Shown in pieces: positions 8,467 to 15,845 of a DNA stretch of 64,000 nucleotides. The notes beneath the pieces are model-generated. The model worked only from the letters and a program-made list of their open reading frames with translations, ran no database searches and was not told the DNA's origin. Position numbers and translations under genes: made by a program. The DNA lies in the NCBI GenBank assembly GCA_963751395.1, contig CAVVUC010000002.1:1116001-1180000 (forward strand), in the 5' to 3' direction. This DNA is from CAVVUC01 sp963751395. Lineage in GTDB: Bacteria; Verrucomicrobiota; Verrucomicrobiia; Chthoniobacterales; Chthoniobacteraceae. Position 1 is the first letter of the stretch. Each line of letters starts with the position of its first letter.

Positions 8467-9393
8467 ATGGCGACTATGTTACCCATTCCGGCGCTCCAGA
8501 CAACGCACGGCAGGCTCTACAAAGGCGACTGCCTGCCGCTCATTAAAGCGCTTCCTGGCGAATCGGTGGACTTGGTTTTTGCGGATCCCCCGTTCAATCT
8601 GAGCAAGTCCTACTCCTCGAAGATGGACGACAATATTCCCCGTCTCGATTATCTCGACTGGTGCCGGGCTTGGGCCATCGAGCTTGTTCGCGTTCTCAAA
8701 CCCGGCGGAAGCTTGTTCCTCTACAATCTTCCGAAATGGAATTTGCCTCTCGGCGCTTTTCTCATGGACCACGTGACGTTTCGCCATTGGATCACCGTGG
8801 ACATGAAATATTCCCTGCCAATTCCCAAGCGACTCTATCCGTCAAATTACTCTTTGCTCTATTTCATCAAGGGAAGCGCACCCTCGATTTTTCATCCCGA
8901 CCGACTTCCCATCGAATGCTGCCGCCATTGCGGCGGAGAGCAACGCGACTACGGCGGCTACAAGGACAAGATGAATCCCAAAGGTGTGAATTTGACTGAT
9001 GTATGGACGGATATTCCACCGGTTCGGCACCAGAAATACAAGCGCCGGGCAGCGAATGAACTCGCATTGAAGCTGATGGATCGCATCGTCTCGCTTGCCT
9101 CGGATCCCGGGTCGGTGGTGCTCGACCCGTTTGGTGGATCAGGCACGACCTACGCAGCGGCAGAACTTTTGGGACGGCAATGGATCGGGATGGAACTGGA
9201 TTGCGATCCGATCATCGCCAGGTTTGAGAATCTAGAACTGGATCGCGAGCATCTGAACAAAATCCATCAACTCAAAAATCGCCTTTTCACGCAACAGGCA
9301 CTCAAACTCAGAGTGGAGAACGGCTTCGAGAAGGGCAAGTATCGCATGGAATCCAGCCCCGCCGCCGAGCCAGAGTTTTTGACGCTACAATAG
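8467..9393 (+). CDS. DNA methyltransferase M2 (DPPF type)
   Basis: 308 aa from MATMLPIPALQTT, preceded by a good ribosome-binding site (aaaggaaag). Catalytic motif IV is DPPFNL at residues 40-45, then a target-recognition middle with a Cys/His knuckle (ECCRHCGGE), then motif I LDPFGGSGTTYAAAELLGR near 218-236: the beta-class order of N6-adenine and N4-cytosine enzymes. It is transcribed divergently from M1, and its last codons overlap the 3' end of the convergent nuclease gene by 9 bp. A second methylase beside a BamHI-like nuclease is not needed for one palindromic site, so its target may differ or it may give double protection. Confidence 0.88.
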   Translation: MATMLPIPALQTTHGRLYKGDCLPLIKALPGESVDLVFADPPFNLSKSYSSKMDDNIPRLDYLDWCRAWAIELVRVLKPGGSLFLYNLPKWNLPLGAFLMDHVTFRHWITVDMKYSLPIPKRLYPSNYSLLYFIKGSAPSIFHPDRLPIECCRHCGGEQRDYGGYKDKMNPKGVNLTDVWTDIPPVRHQKYKRRAANELALKLMDRIVSLASDPGSVVLDPFGGSGTTYAAAELLGRQWIGMELDCDPIIARFENLELDREHLNKIHQLKNRLFTQQALKLRVENGFEKGKYRMESSPAAEPEFLTLQ

Positions 9394-10158
9394 TTTGGCG
9401 GCGCCTTCCGCGCTGCGTCCGTCGCTGCCCTGCTTGATAAACGGAATGGAAGGATCGTCCGTCAGTTCATCGTGCTCAACCACCGTTACGGCCAGCAGTC
9501 CCCGCTCCATGCTCTGGCCGATGCGGTGCCAAAGAGGCAAATAAGGCGACAGTTCCATCCAGTTGCCGATCCGATCTGTGAGATGCGAGTAAAGAAGCCG
9601 GCTCGGCAAAATGACGACGCCGATATCAACCAATCCCGCCAGCATCACCAGGCAAAGTTTGTTCATCGAACGGTGACTTGATGAGATGTTTCCCGTCTCC
9701 CACTCGATCACGCAGCGCATTCCGCCGGAGAGCTCCGTGAAAAAATCGAAGTCACCGACCTTGTCATGGAAAATGTTACTCCAATCTGCGTCATCCAAAC
9801 GAACGTCACGTTTCCCTGGGTATTCCTTCAACAGCACTTCCGCCTTCTCCTTCGCCTTTTCCAATGCCTTCGCTTCCCGAGCCAATCCCGTCGGACGCTC
9901 TGCGTGCCAGCCTGCAGACTTCAAGTTTGAAAGGAATTGATTCTTGATCGGGACGACACCGTTTCGCACCCACTGGTCAGATGGCTTTCCTGCGGCACTG
10001 AGCTTCTTCATCTTCCTTCGGATAATGAATCGGTCATTGCCGGGCGGGTGAACGACGGCACCGAGCGCCTTCACGTAGCTCTCGTGCATCGTAGCCCACT
10101 GCTCGCTGTCGATCAGGTTCCCGCGGTCAAAAACCACTACCGTGCGGACAAATTTCAT
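9385..10158 (-). CDS. BamHI-like type II restriction endonuclease
   Basis: 257 aa; BamHI itself is 213. From memory of the BamHI sequence, several blocks match: NGVVPIK, the active-site segment EWETGNISSSHRSMNKL (BamHI EFETGNISSAHRSMNKL), LTDRIGNWMELSPY and the C-terminal IPFIKQGSDGRS. The catalytic carboxylates map to D138 (in GDFDFF, for BamHI D94) and E152/E154 (for E111/E113), all present, so the enzyme looks intact. The start ATG overlaps the stop of the controller gene (tcatga), coupling translation. Compared with BamHI there is an insertion of about 35 charged residues before the active site. Recognition of GGATCC or a related site is inferred. Confidence 0.93.
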   Translation of the reverse strand: MKFVRTVVVFDRGNLIDSEQWATMHESYVKALGAVVHPPGNDRFIIRRKMKKLSAAGKPSDQWVRNGVVPIKNQFLSNLKSAGWHAERPTGLAREAKALEKAKEKAEVLLKEYPGKRDVRLDDADWSNIFHDKVGDFDFFTELSGGMRCVIEWETGNISSSHRSMNKLCLVMLAGLVDIGVVILPSRLLYSHLTDRIGNWMELSPYLPLWHRIGQSMERGLLAVTVVEHDELTDDPSIPFIKQGSDGRSAEGAAKLL

Positions 10159-10388
10159 GACTTGAACGGCAGTCCTTTCGTCAGTGAAGCGACTTCGCAG
10201 CGCAAGGCTCGCGCAATTTTGCAAAGAATTGTGAACGTGAGGTTTCGCTCCCCGCGTTCGACACCGCCGATGTAACTCCGGTCGATGTCGCTCTCGTGGG
10301 CAAGTTGCTCCTGGGTCATCCCAGCATCCTTGCGCGCTGCGCGAATGCGGCTGCCAAGTTCTGTAAGCTCAGACGGTGCTTTTCCCAC
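10155..10388 (-). CDS. Restriction-modification controller (C) protein
   Basis: 77 aa, almost only an XRE-type helix-turn-helix (LGSRIRAARKDAGMTQEQLA...DRSYIGGVERGERNLT), the size and pattern of C.BamHI- and C.PvuII-type controllers. GTG start with ctggagg upstream. It is the first gene of the C-R operon and overlaps the nuclease by ATGA. Controllers of this type activate their own operon through upstream C-boxes and so delay nuclease production until methylation is established; a matching palindrome lies 30 bp upstream. Confidence 0.92.
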   Translation of the reverse strand: MGKAPSELTELGSRIRAARKDAGMTQEQLAHESDIDRSYIGGVERGERNLTFTILCKIARALRCEVASLTKGLPFKS

Positions 10389-10417
10389 GCCTCCAGAATG
10401 CGCGAGTGAGGATTATC

Positions 10418-10429
10418 AGTCCACGGACT
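10418..10429 (-). promoter_or_regulatory. Candidate C-box operator
   Basis: AGTCCACGGACT, which on the minus strand reads AGTCCGTGGACT, is a palindrome with perfect 5-bp arms sitting 30 bp upstream of the controller's start codon. It matches the central AGTC..GACT arrangement described for C-protein operators. A second, outer pair of half-sites is not obvious, so the site may be a single dimer site. Confidence 0.6.
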
Positions 10430-10537
10430 AGGATGCTCATTTCAAAACTTTCTGCGGCAGTTGCCGTTTTGCACCGAACGCAGCAGCTATCGTGGGACTC
10501 AGGTTGGTTGTGCGACTCGTTCGCAACCAAGGATCGC

Positions 10538-10600
10538 GCGGATGTCGCCTTCGCCGGACTGGTTGGAGGACATGCTGCCATTGGCGAGGATGGGGAAAGT
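10538..10600 (-). pseudogene. Tiny hsdM (type I methylase) remnant
   Basis: On the minus strand about twenty codons read LANGSMSSNQSGEGDIR, a highly characteristic stretch of type I restriction-modification methyltransferase (HsdM) subunits. Nothing on either side continues the protein. I interpret it as a scrap left from a type I system, trapped between the controller gene and the IS110 element. The match is from memory of the family motif. Confidence 0.5.
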
Positions 10601-10639
10601 GGGAAGTAGGAAACGAGTCCCCATGAACTGCGTTCACCA

Positions 10640-10890
10640 CGCAGCATGAAAATGGGGTTAGTGTTATGCGTGAACCGTCCTGCCTGGATACAAGTCGTTT
10701 TTCCCCTTGGTGCATGTAAGCCCGCGAACGAGTCTGACTGGAATGCCTGTTTTGCACCACACATTGCGTCAACCTGCGCTCCGCAAGGAGCGCGGCGGAA
10801 CGCGCGGAGTAGAGTATTCATCTGCCGGGCATTCTCCAAAGCTGGACGGTTCCAATCTGAAACCATTAACCCCTGGAGGAACCTCTGATC
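10640..10890 (+). ncRNA. Candidate IS110 bridge RNA region
   Basis: In IS110-group elements the non-coding left end is transcribed as a bridge RNA that specifies donor and target DNA. This stretch, between the probable left end and the transposase start, has no coding potential and includes a perfect hairpin with a GCAA loop (gcgctcc-gcaa-ggagcgc, 10776-10793). Location and structure fit; guide loops cannot be assigned without a family covariance model. Confidence 0.45.
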
Positions 10891-12129
10891 ATGCAAGTTA
10901 TCTACGAACATTGTGCCGGCCTCGACGTTCACAAGAAGAGCGTTGTCGCCTGCGTCTGGAATAGTCCGCTGACTGGCCAAACGGCCAGGGAAACTCGCAG
11001 CTTTGGCACCATGACTGCCGATCTGCTGGCCTTGAGCGACTGGCTGCAGAGCCACGCCGTGACCCATGTCGCGATGGAAAGCACCGGCGTCTATTGGAAG
11101 CCCATCTACAATTTGCTTGAAGGCCATTTTGAGTTGCTGGTGGTCAATGCGCAGCACGTCAAGGCGGTGCCGGGTCGCAAGACCGACGTGGCCGATGCCG
11201 AGTGGATTGGCGATCTGCTCCGTCACGGACTGATGCGCGGCAGTTTCATTCCGCCGCAGGCGCAGCGTGAGTTGCGCGAACTGACCCGCCACCGCAGCAA
11301 TCTGGTGGGGCGCCGGGTCCAAGCGGTCAACGAACTGCAAAAAGCCTTGGAAGGCACGAATATCAAGCTGGCCAGTGTCGTCAGCGACATCACCGGAGTC
11401 TCGGCCACGGCGATGCTCCATGGCTTGCTGGAAGGACGCACCGATCGGAAAGCCTTGTCGGATTTGGCCAAGGGCCGGTTGCGTGCCAAGAAAGAGCAGT
11501 TGCAGAAGGCCCTCGAAGGCGTGCTGCGCGCCCATCACCGGCTCATCATCGCCCAATTGCTGGCCGACATCGACTTCTTCGAGGAGCAAATCGAGGAGGT
11601 CGGCCAGGAGGTCGCACGCCGGCTGCAAAAGGACCAGGCCACCCTCGACAAGCTCGATGGGACTCCAGGCATCAACCAGCGCCTGGCCCAGGTCATTCTC
11701 GCCGAAGTCGGCACGGATATGAGCCGGTTCCCAGACGCCAACCATTTGGTCTCCTGGGCTGGCTTGTGTCCTGGAAACAATGAAAGCGCAGGCAAGCGAC
11801 GCAGCAGCCGCATCCGCCACGGCAACCAGGCGCTGAAGAACGCCCTGGTGGAAGCCGCCCATGCCGCTGCCCACACCAAAGAAACCTATCTGCAAAGCCT
11901 CTACAAACGGCTCGTCTCCAAACGGGGCAAAAAGCGGGCGATGATCGCGGTGGCCCGCAGCATCTTGGTCAGCATCTACCACATGCTCTCTCGCGACAGC
12001 ATCTGGCAAGACCTCGGTGCCGACTACTTCGAGCGCCGCAATTCAGGGCAGATCATCGCGCGCCTCACCAGCCGCCTCCAAAACCTCGGCTACCAAGTCG
12101 CACTCACCCCCATTCCCATGACTTCCTGA
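10891..12129 (+). CDS. IS110-family transposase
   Basis: 412 aa, full length. The N-terminal RuvC-like DEDD domain has D12 (GLDVHKKS), E63 (VAMESTGVYW) and D99/D102 (KTDVADAEWI). A central coiled coil follows (about 190-250), then the Tnp_20 domain with GTPGINQRLAQ and the catalytic-serine region LCPGNNESAGKR (S299). All key residues are present and no frameshift is seen, so it is probably active. It has a good ribosome-binding site (ctggagga). This is a DEDD/serine recombinase that moves a circular intermediate under guidance of a bridge RNA. Confidence 0.95.
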   Translation: MQVIYEHCAGLDVHKKSVVACVWNSPLTGQTARETRSFGTMTADLLALSDWLQSHAVTHVAMESTGVYWKPIYNLLEGHFELLVVNAQHVKAVPGRKTDVADAEWIGDLLRHGLMRGSFIPPQAQRELRELTRHRSNLVGRRVQAVNELQKALEGTNIKLASVVSDITGVSATAMLHGLLEGRTDRKALSDLAKGRLRAKKEQLQKALEGVLRAHHRLIIAQLLADIDFFEEQIEEVGQEVARRLQKDQATLDKLDGTPGINQRLAQVILAEVGTDMSRFPDANHLVSWAGLCPGNNESAGKRRSSRIRHGNQALKNALVEAAHAAAHTKETYLQSLYKRLVSKRGKKRAMIAVARSILVSIYHMLSRDSIWQDLGADYFERRNSGQIIARLTSRLQNLGYQVALTPIPMTS

Positions 12130-12149
12130 TCTATTTTCGGAGTAGGGGA

Positions 12150-12591
12150 AGAGAAGCCCGTGCATATGTGCAGAATTTTCTTCAGTTGGCGGTGTTTGGA
12201 TTGCTTGGGAGCGCGAAATGCGGAAACGGCACTGCTCACGTTGCTGCGGTGGCCCATAGATAAATGCCGACTGATCCATTCGTCGTTACCACCGTTCGGC
12301 TTTTCACCAGCCCGGCCAATGCCTGCTTGCGTGGAGCGGCCTTTAGTAGGAGCGCCGCTTCATGGAGGGTGAGTTCGAGTCGCTTGAGTCCTTCCGCAAG
12401 CAGCCGGGTTGCCTTCCGTTCATCGCGCGCGCGCAAGCTCTCCCGCCGGTGATAGGATGATCGCTTTCGACCGGTGGTTATCCCGTCTGCCAAACCATCA
12501 GCCTGTCACGGAACGTGTCGCCTCCCAGATACCAGCCCCGCCGCAGCTTGCGCCATTGTTCAGTCTGTGCCGAGGTTGTCTTTCCCACCAT
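12150..12591 (-). pseudogene. REP-associated (Y1) transposase remnant
   Basis: Three minus-strand pieces in different frames line up as the C-terminal half of a RAYT/Y1-type transposase. QWRKLRRGWYLGGDTFRDRL lies at about 12500-12556, RESLRARDERKATRLLAEGL at about 12390-12445, and DEWISRHLSMGHRSNVSSAV at about 12210-12275. Moving from one to the next needs a frameshift near 12495 and a one-base shift near 12283. The N-terminal HUH/Tyr domain is missing, replaced by the trmL end. The IS110 element abuts the C-terminal end and may have truncated it. Confidence 0.7.
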
Positions 12592-12609
12592 CCGAACGTG
12601 CAAATCCTA

Positions 12610-13065
12610 TCAGTCCTGCCGCGTCTGGCGCATTGCCTCGAAAAGAACGATGCCGACGGCGGTGGCGAGGTTCAGACTGCGGGTCTTGTCGGTCATCGGA
12701 ATCGTGAGCAGCCGCTCCTGATTTTCAGTGAGCAGTTTTTCGGGAAGGCCTTTCGTCTCGCGTCCAAAAATCAGGAAGTCACCGCGCTGAAACATCACGT
12801 CGTAGTAGGGACGGGCGCTCTTTGTCGTGAGAAAGAAACGGCGCGCATTGGCTGGCTTCGCGACGAGAAATGCGTCGAGCGAATCCCATAGTGTGACTTT
12901 TACTTCCTTCCAATAGTCGAGACCGGCGCGTTTGAGGTTGCGGTCGTCGATCGAGAAACCAAGCGGCTTGATGAGGTGCAGTTCCGAGCCGGTCGCAAGG
13001 CACGAACGCGCGATGTTGCCGGTGTTGGCGGGGATTTCAGGCTCGACGAGGACGATGCGAAACAC
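12610..13065 (-). CDS. trmL: tRNA (cytidine/uridine-34 2'-O) methyltransferase TrmL
   Basis: SPOUT-class enzyme that 2'-O-methylates the wobble base of tRNA-Leu. 151 aa from a GTG start (VFRIVLVEPEIPANTGNIAR), matching the usual length of about 155; a longer reading would add 27 residues translated from intergenic sequence. The motifs are NTGNIARSCLATG near the N-terminus, LIFGRETKGLP, and the knotted AdoMet-binding end IPMTDKTRSLNLATAVGIVLFEAMRQ. It lies downstream of rplU-rpmA on the same strand but beyond a strong terminator, so it is probably transcribed separately. Confidence 0.93.
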   Translation of the reverse strand: MFRIVLVEPEIPANTGNIARSCLATGSELHLIKPLGFSIDDRNLKRAGLDYWKEVKVTLWDSLDAFLVAKPANARRFFLTTKSARPYYDVMFQRGDFLIFGRETKGLPEKLLTENQERLLTIPMTDKTRSLNLATAVGIVLFEAMRQTRQD

Positions 13066-13144
13066 GGGTGAGATTTCGATTCTCGATTTTTGATTTTTGA
13101 ATGGAGCCGGGCAGAAATTCGAAGCGCGAAGCTCGAAAATAAAC

Positions 13145-13174
13145 AAGGCGCTTCGATTCTCACCGAAGCGCCTT
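13145..13174 (-). terminator. Rho-independent terminator of rplU-rpmA
   Basis: Perfect 11-bp stem (aaggcgcttcg / cgaagcgcctt) with an 8-base loop. Read on the minus strand, it begins about 23 bp after the rpmA stop codon and is followed by a T-rich run (ttgtttatttt). The plus strand also has a TTTT, so it may work in both directions. Confidence 0.85.
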
Positions 13175-13197
13175 TTGAAAAACGATGGAGGCGATGC

Positions 13198-13458
13198 CTA
13201 CGAGTTGCCGGCGGCGAGGGGCTGGACGTTCACCCGGCGACCATTGCGATCGAAGAGAACGTGGCCGTCCACAAGCGCGAAGATCGTGTAGTCGCGCCCG
13301 AGGCCGACGTTGCGGCCCGGCAGGAACTTTGTCCCGCGCTGGCGGACGATGATGTTGCCGGCGACGACGGACTGGCTGCCGAATTTTTTCACGCCAAGAC
13401 GTTTGCTGACGCTGTCGCGCCCGTTCTTGACACTGCCTTGACCTTTTTTATGAGCCAT
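13198..13458 (-). CDS. rpmA: 50S ribosomal protein bL27
   Basis: 86 aa, standard length. It starts MAHKKGQGSVKNGRDS, the canonical N-terminal tail that reaches toward the peptidyl-transferase centre, with no cleavable extension, and continues with SQSVVAGNIIVRQRGTKFLPG and VGLGRDYTIFALVDG. It lies 39 bp downstream of rplU in the common bL21-bL27 operon and is closed by a strong hairpin terminator. Confidence 0.99.
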   Translation of the reverse strand: MAHKKGQGSVKNGRDSVSKRLGVKKFGSQSVVAGNIIVRQRGTKFLPGRNVGLGRDYTIFALVDGHVLFDRNGRRVNVQPLAAGNS

Positions 13459-13497
13459 TTGGGAAGTTGAGAGTTGAAGGTTGAGAGTTGAGAGAAA

Positions 13498-13797
13498 TTA
13501 CGCGGCGATCGACTTGATCTTGAGCTGCGTGAGCTGGCGGCGATGGCCGACGGTGCGGTGGTAGCCTTTCCGGCGCTTGTATTTATACGCGATCACCTTC
13601 GGCGCTTTTTTCGGCCCGAGAACTTCCGCCACGACGGGGCCGCCGCCGATCTTGATGTCTTTGCCGTCGGAGGAAAAGAGCACGTCCGAAAAGCTGTGGT
13701 CCTTGCCGGTTTCCGCGTCGAGTTTTTCCACTTCGATCACGTCGCCGGTTGCGACTTTGTATTGTTTACCGCCGGTTTTGATAATTGCGTAAGCCAT
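13498..13797 (-). CDS. rplU: 50S ribosomal protein bL21
   Basis: 99 aa. Opens MAYAIIKTGGKQYKVATGDVI, the universal bL21 start, and ends KRRKGYHRTVGHRRQLTQLK, the rRNA-binding basic C-terminus. First gene of the rplU-rpmA operon; the leader of about 150 bp upstream has no called gene. Structural ribosomal protein binding 23S rRNA domain VI with bL20. Confidence 0.99.
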   Translation of the reverse strand: MAYAIIKTGGKQYKVATGDVIEVEKLDAETGKDHSFSDVLFSSDGKDIKIGGGPVVAEVLGPKKAPKVIAYKYKRRKGYHRTVGHRRQLTQLKIKSIAA

Positions 13798-14087
13798 AGT
13801 TGCCTTTCAAAAAGGAGGGCGAAACTGCCACAGCCGAGGCGGGCTGACAAGATGAAATTTCAGGGAATTTCGGCAGCGGTCTGCGCCGAAATGATTGTTC
13901 CGGGCTGAACACCGAAATGGGCGCAGCAACGAAAAGAGAATTGATGGCGGGAATGAGGAGGATCACAAAAGCGGCTTGACGCTACAATCAAGGAGTTCAT
14001 TCTTGTCCTCGAAAAGCCAAAACAAACCTCGCCAACCGACGGTCTAAGCTGTCCACAGCGAGCAATCCACCCCTCCTTATTTATCCG

Positions 14088-14567
14088 ATGAGAAACCTGA
14101 TCCTCACACTCCTGATTATTGTTGGTTTGATGTTTGGTTATTTCCGGAAGCAGAAGGAGGCCGCCGCAACCAAACTCCAATTGGAAACGGCCCGGACGGA
14201 ACTGACCGCCACCCGCACCAGCCTCGACCAGACGAAATCGGACATGGAGGAGAGCGCACGAAAACTCAAGGATCTGGCGGAAGCCAAGAGCAAGGAACTC
14301 GCTGAATTGCAGGCGAAGCTGGACGAAGCCACCAAACAACAGGCTGAGGCTCAGGCCAAGGTCGAGGAAGAGAGCAAGAAGCAGGCGGCTGAAATGGAGG
14401 AACTCAAACGCAAGTTGAGTTCAGCCGAGGGTATGCTCACCAAGGCTCAGACGGAGGCGATGGAGGCGGAAACGCAGGCCGCCGCAATCCGGGCCGAGGC
14501 GCAACGTCTAAAAGAGGCGCAATCGCGCTCGCCTCTCGGCAGCTCGATGGACAAACCCAAAAAGTAG
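14088..14567 (+). CDS. Membrane-anchored coiled-coil protein
   Basis: 159 aa. One N-terminal hydrophobic segment (LILTLLIIVGLMFGYF, residues 4-19) followed by nearly unbroken heptad-like Lys/Glu/Ala/Gln sequence to about residue 148, predicted as one long coiled coil. It is probably anchored in the inner membrane with the coil in the periplasm or cytoplasm. No catalytic motif. The composition alone resembles TolA- or myosin-tail-like proteins, so similarity searches will give false hits. Function unknown. Confidence 0.75.
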   Translation: MRNLILTLLIIVGLMFGYFRKQKEAAATKLQLETARTELTATRTSLDQTKSDMEESARKLKDLAEAKSKELAELQAKLDEATKQQAEAQAKVEEESKKQAAEMEELKRKLSSAEGMLTKAQTEAMEAETQAAAIRAEAQRLKEAQSRSPLGSSMDKPKK

Positions 14568-14697
14568 CGCGCAAGTTCTTCGAGTGACTGCGAGCCACAA
14601 TGGCATCAGGCGTTCCTTCGCATGGGTACTGCGTTACCGGCGAGTCGCAAGAGATCATAGCTGTGCTTTTCCGATCACTTGGTGTGGAAAGCTTGGG

Positions 14698-14805
14698 ATG
14701 GCAACTCAAGAACCTTATCCAAGCAACCTTACCGATTCAGAATGGAAACAGATCGATCCCTTGCTCCCCAAGCCGAAGCTTTTTGGACGACCGCCGCGCT
14801 ATCGC
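14698..14805 (+). pseudogene. IS5-type transposase N-terminal fragment
   Basis: About 36 codons (YPSNLTDSEWKQIDPLLPKP followed by a GRPPRY end) match the start of IS5/IS4-type transposases with the DUF4096 N-terminal domain. The sequence then leaves the family and the rest of the element is absent. It is one of several mobile-element scars next to the tRNA. Confidence 0.7.
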
Positions 14806-14903
14806 TGCCACCAGACTCATGCTTGCCCGATTAGCTTGAACTTACTTTTTAGACGCTCTCTTAGTTCTCCAGAAGTGATGCGAAATTCCGCCACCAGGCT
14901 TCT

Positions 14904-14978
14904 TGGTGCGCGATGCAGGGTTCGAACCTGCGACTTCTTGCGTGTGAAGCAAGCGCTCTACCACTGAGCTAATCGCGC
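14904..14978 (-). tRNA. tRNA-Val (CAC)
   Basis: The reverse strand folds as a complete cloverleaf: acceptor GCGCGAT/ATCGCGC, D-arm TAGCTCAGTGGTAGAGC, anticodon stem CTTGC/GCAAG with loop TTCACAC (anticodon CAC), and T-arm GCAGGTTCGAACCCTGC. The discriminator is A and the CCA end is encoded in the DNA. An integrase remnant lies 90 bp from its 5' side, not at the 3' end where tRNA-targeting islands usually insert. Confidence 0.97.
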
Positions 14979-15068
14979 TAAACTATTGAAAATGAGTGTA
15001 TTGAGCAGCGAGTGACCGACAAACAGGCTTGCAAGCCGGTTTTCCAAAAGACTGATGTGCCGTGACTT

Positions 15069-15510
15069 TATCGCTATTCATCAAACGATGTCTATTATGC
15101 ACTCGTAAAACACGAGGGCAAACAGAAACGAGCATCGCTCGAAACAACCGACAAAGCTGTTGCCAAACGAAAACTCGCGGATTTTCAGCGCAATCTCGGC
15201 AAAGTCGATTCATCCCAGGGCCTTTTGACACTGCGCGAACTATGCAATCGCTACCTTGCCACGATTCAGAATCAGGCTCCGGCCACCGTCTCTCTTAAAA
15301 CCAACATCATCGGGCGTTTGCTCGCTGAACTTCCAGATGGCGCAGACGCGCAGGTAGCCAAAATTCGGCAATCATCGCTCGAAGCATGGTTGGCAAAATA
15401 CAAGTTCGGGTATTCGTCCCACAATCACTACGCGCATGCGCTCAAAGCGCTGTTTGATATTGCCGTCAATGACGCCATAATTCTTCAGTCGCCTGCTGCA
15501 AAAATCGAGA
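15069..15510 (+). pseudogene. Tyrosine integrase N-terminal remnant
   Basis: The frame reads VYYALVKHEGKQKRASLETT, DKAVAKRKLADFQRNLG and LTLRELCNRYLATI, the arm-binding and core-binding (SAM-like) start of phage-type integrases, continuing through HYAHALKALFDIAVNDAI and PAAKIE. An in-frame stop precedes it at 15063, and at about 15505 it is cut off by an unrelated sequence on the opposite strand. The catalytic domain with the R-H-R-Y residues is gone. Confidence 0.75.
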
Positions 15511-15783
15511 GCACGTTGCAGTTCCTCCACGTTGGTCATCACGCGGAAGCGTCGTTGCGCGTCGGGATGATCGAAAGGATTTGCGACTGGCGACACCGTT
15601 TGCACCACCCTCGGTTTGCCTCCTGTTGCGAGTTCAAGGAGGGGGCCTCAACCGCTTCACCCGGCAGACGATCCGCCAGGATCAGGAGACTGTCTTCAGT
15701 GGCCTGGCGAACATTGTTCAACCATTCGTCGGGCACACCGCAGCCCAGCAGTCGGCAAAGGTGTCGGCGATGCGGAAGTCCAT
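15502..15783 (-). pseudogene. UvrD-like helicase remnant with internal deletion
   Basis: It starts like a known family of UvrD/Rep-like helicases (MDFRIADTFADC) with an upstream RBS-like gagcgggaga. It then jumps to VPDEWLNNVRQATEDSLLIL and LADRLPGEAVEA, shifts frame at a run of five C's, and continues VVQTVSPVANPFDHPDAQRR, RVMTNVEELQRALDF. In the family these segments precede the ATPase Walker A motif, which is missing because the integrase fragment cuts in. At least one large deletion and one frameshift are present. The family assignment is from memory of the sequence. Confidence 0.65.
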
Positions 15784-15845
15784 GAGAGGTTTACAACCAT
15801 CTCCCGCTCATTAAGCCTTCCAGTCGTCCCCGGGCATTTCCGATC

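Larger units (their letters stand above)
10620..12150 (+). mobile_element. IS110-family insertion sequence (ends approximate)
   Basis: A single transposase gene preceded by a long non-coding stretch of about 270 bp and followed by a short right end of about 20 bp, as expected for the IS110 group. IS110 elements have no typical terminal inverted repeats, so the boundaries are estimates: the right end must lie before about 12160, where a remnant Y1 transposase gene begins on the minus strand, and the left end after the hsdM scrap. The element sits between the restriction module and trmL. Confidence 0.75.

Noticed and set aside
10369..12009. Long minus-strand open frame of 546 codons
   Set aside because: It is antisense to the intact IS110 transposase and has no family character; high GC keeps the frame open.
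14904..15510. Classic tRNA-targeting genomic island
   Set aside because: The integrase remnant is on the 5' side of the tRNA and no duplicate of the tRNA 3' end was found in the window, so insertion at this tRNA is not supported.
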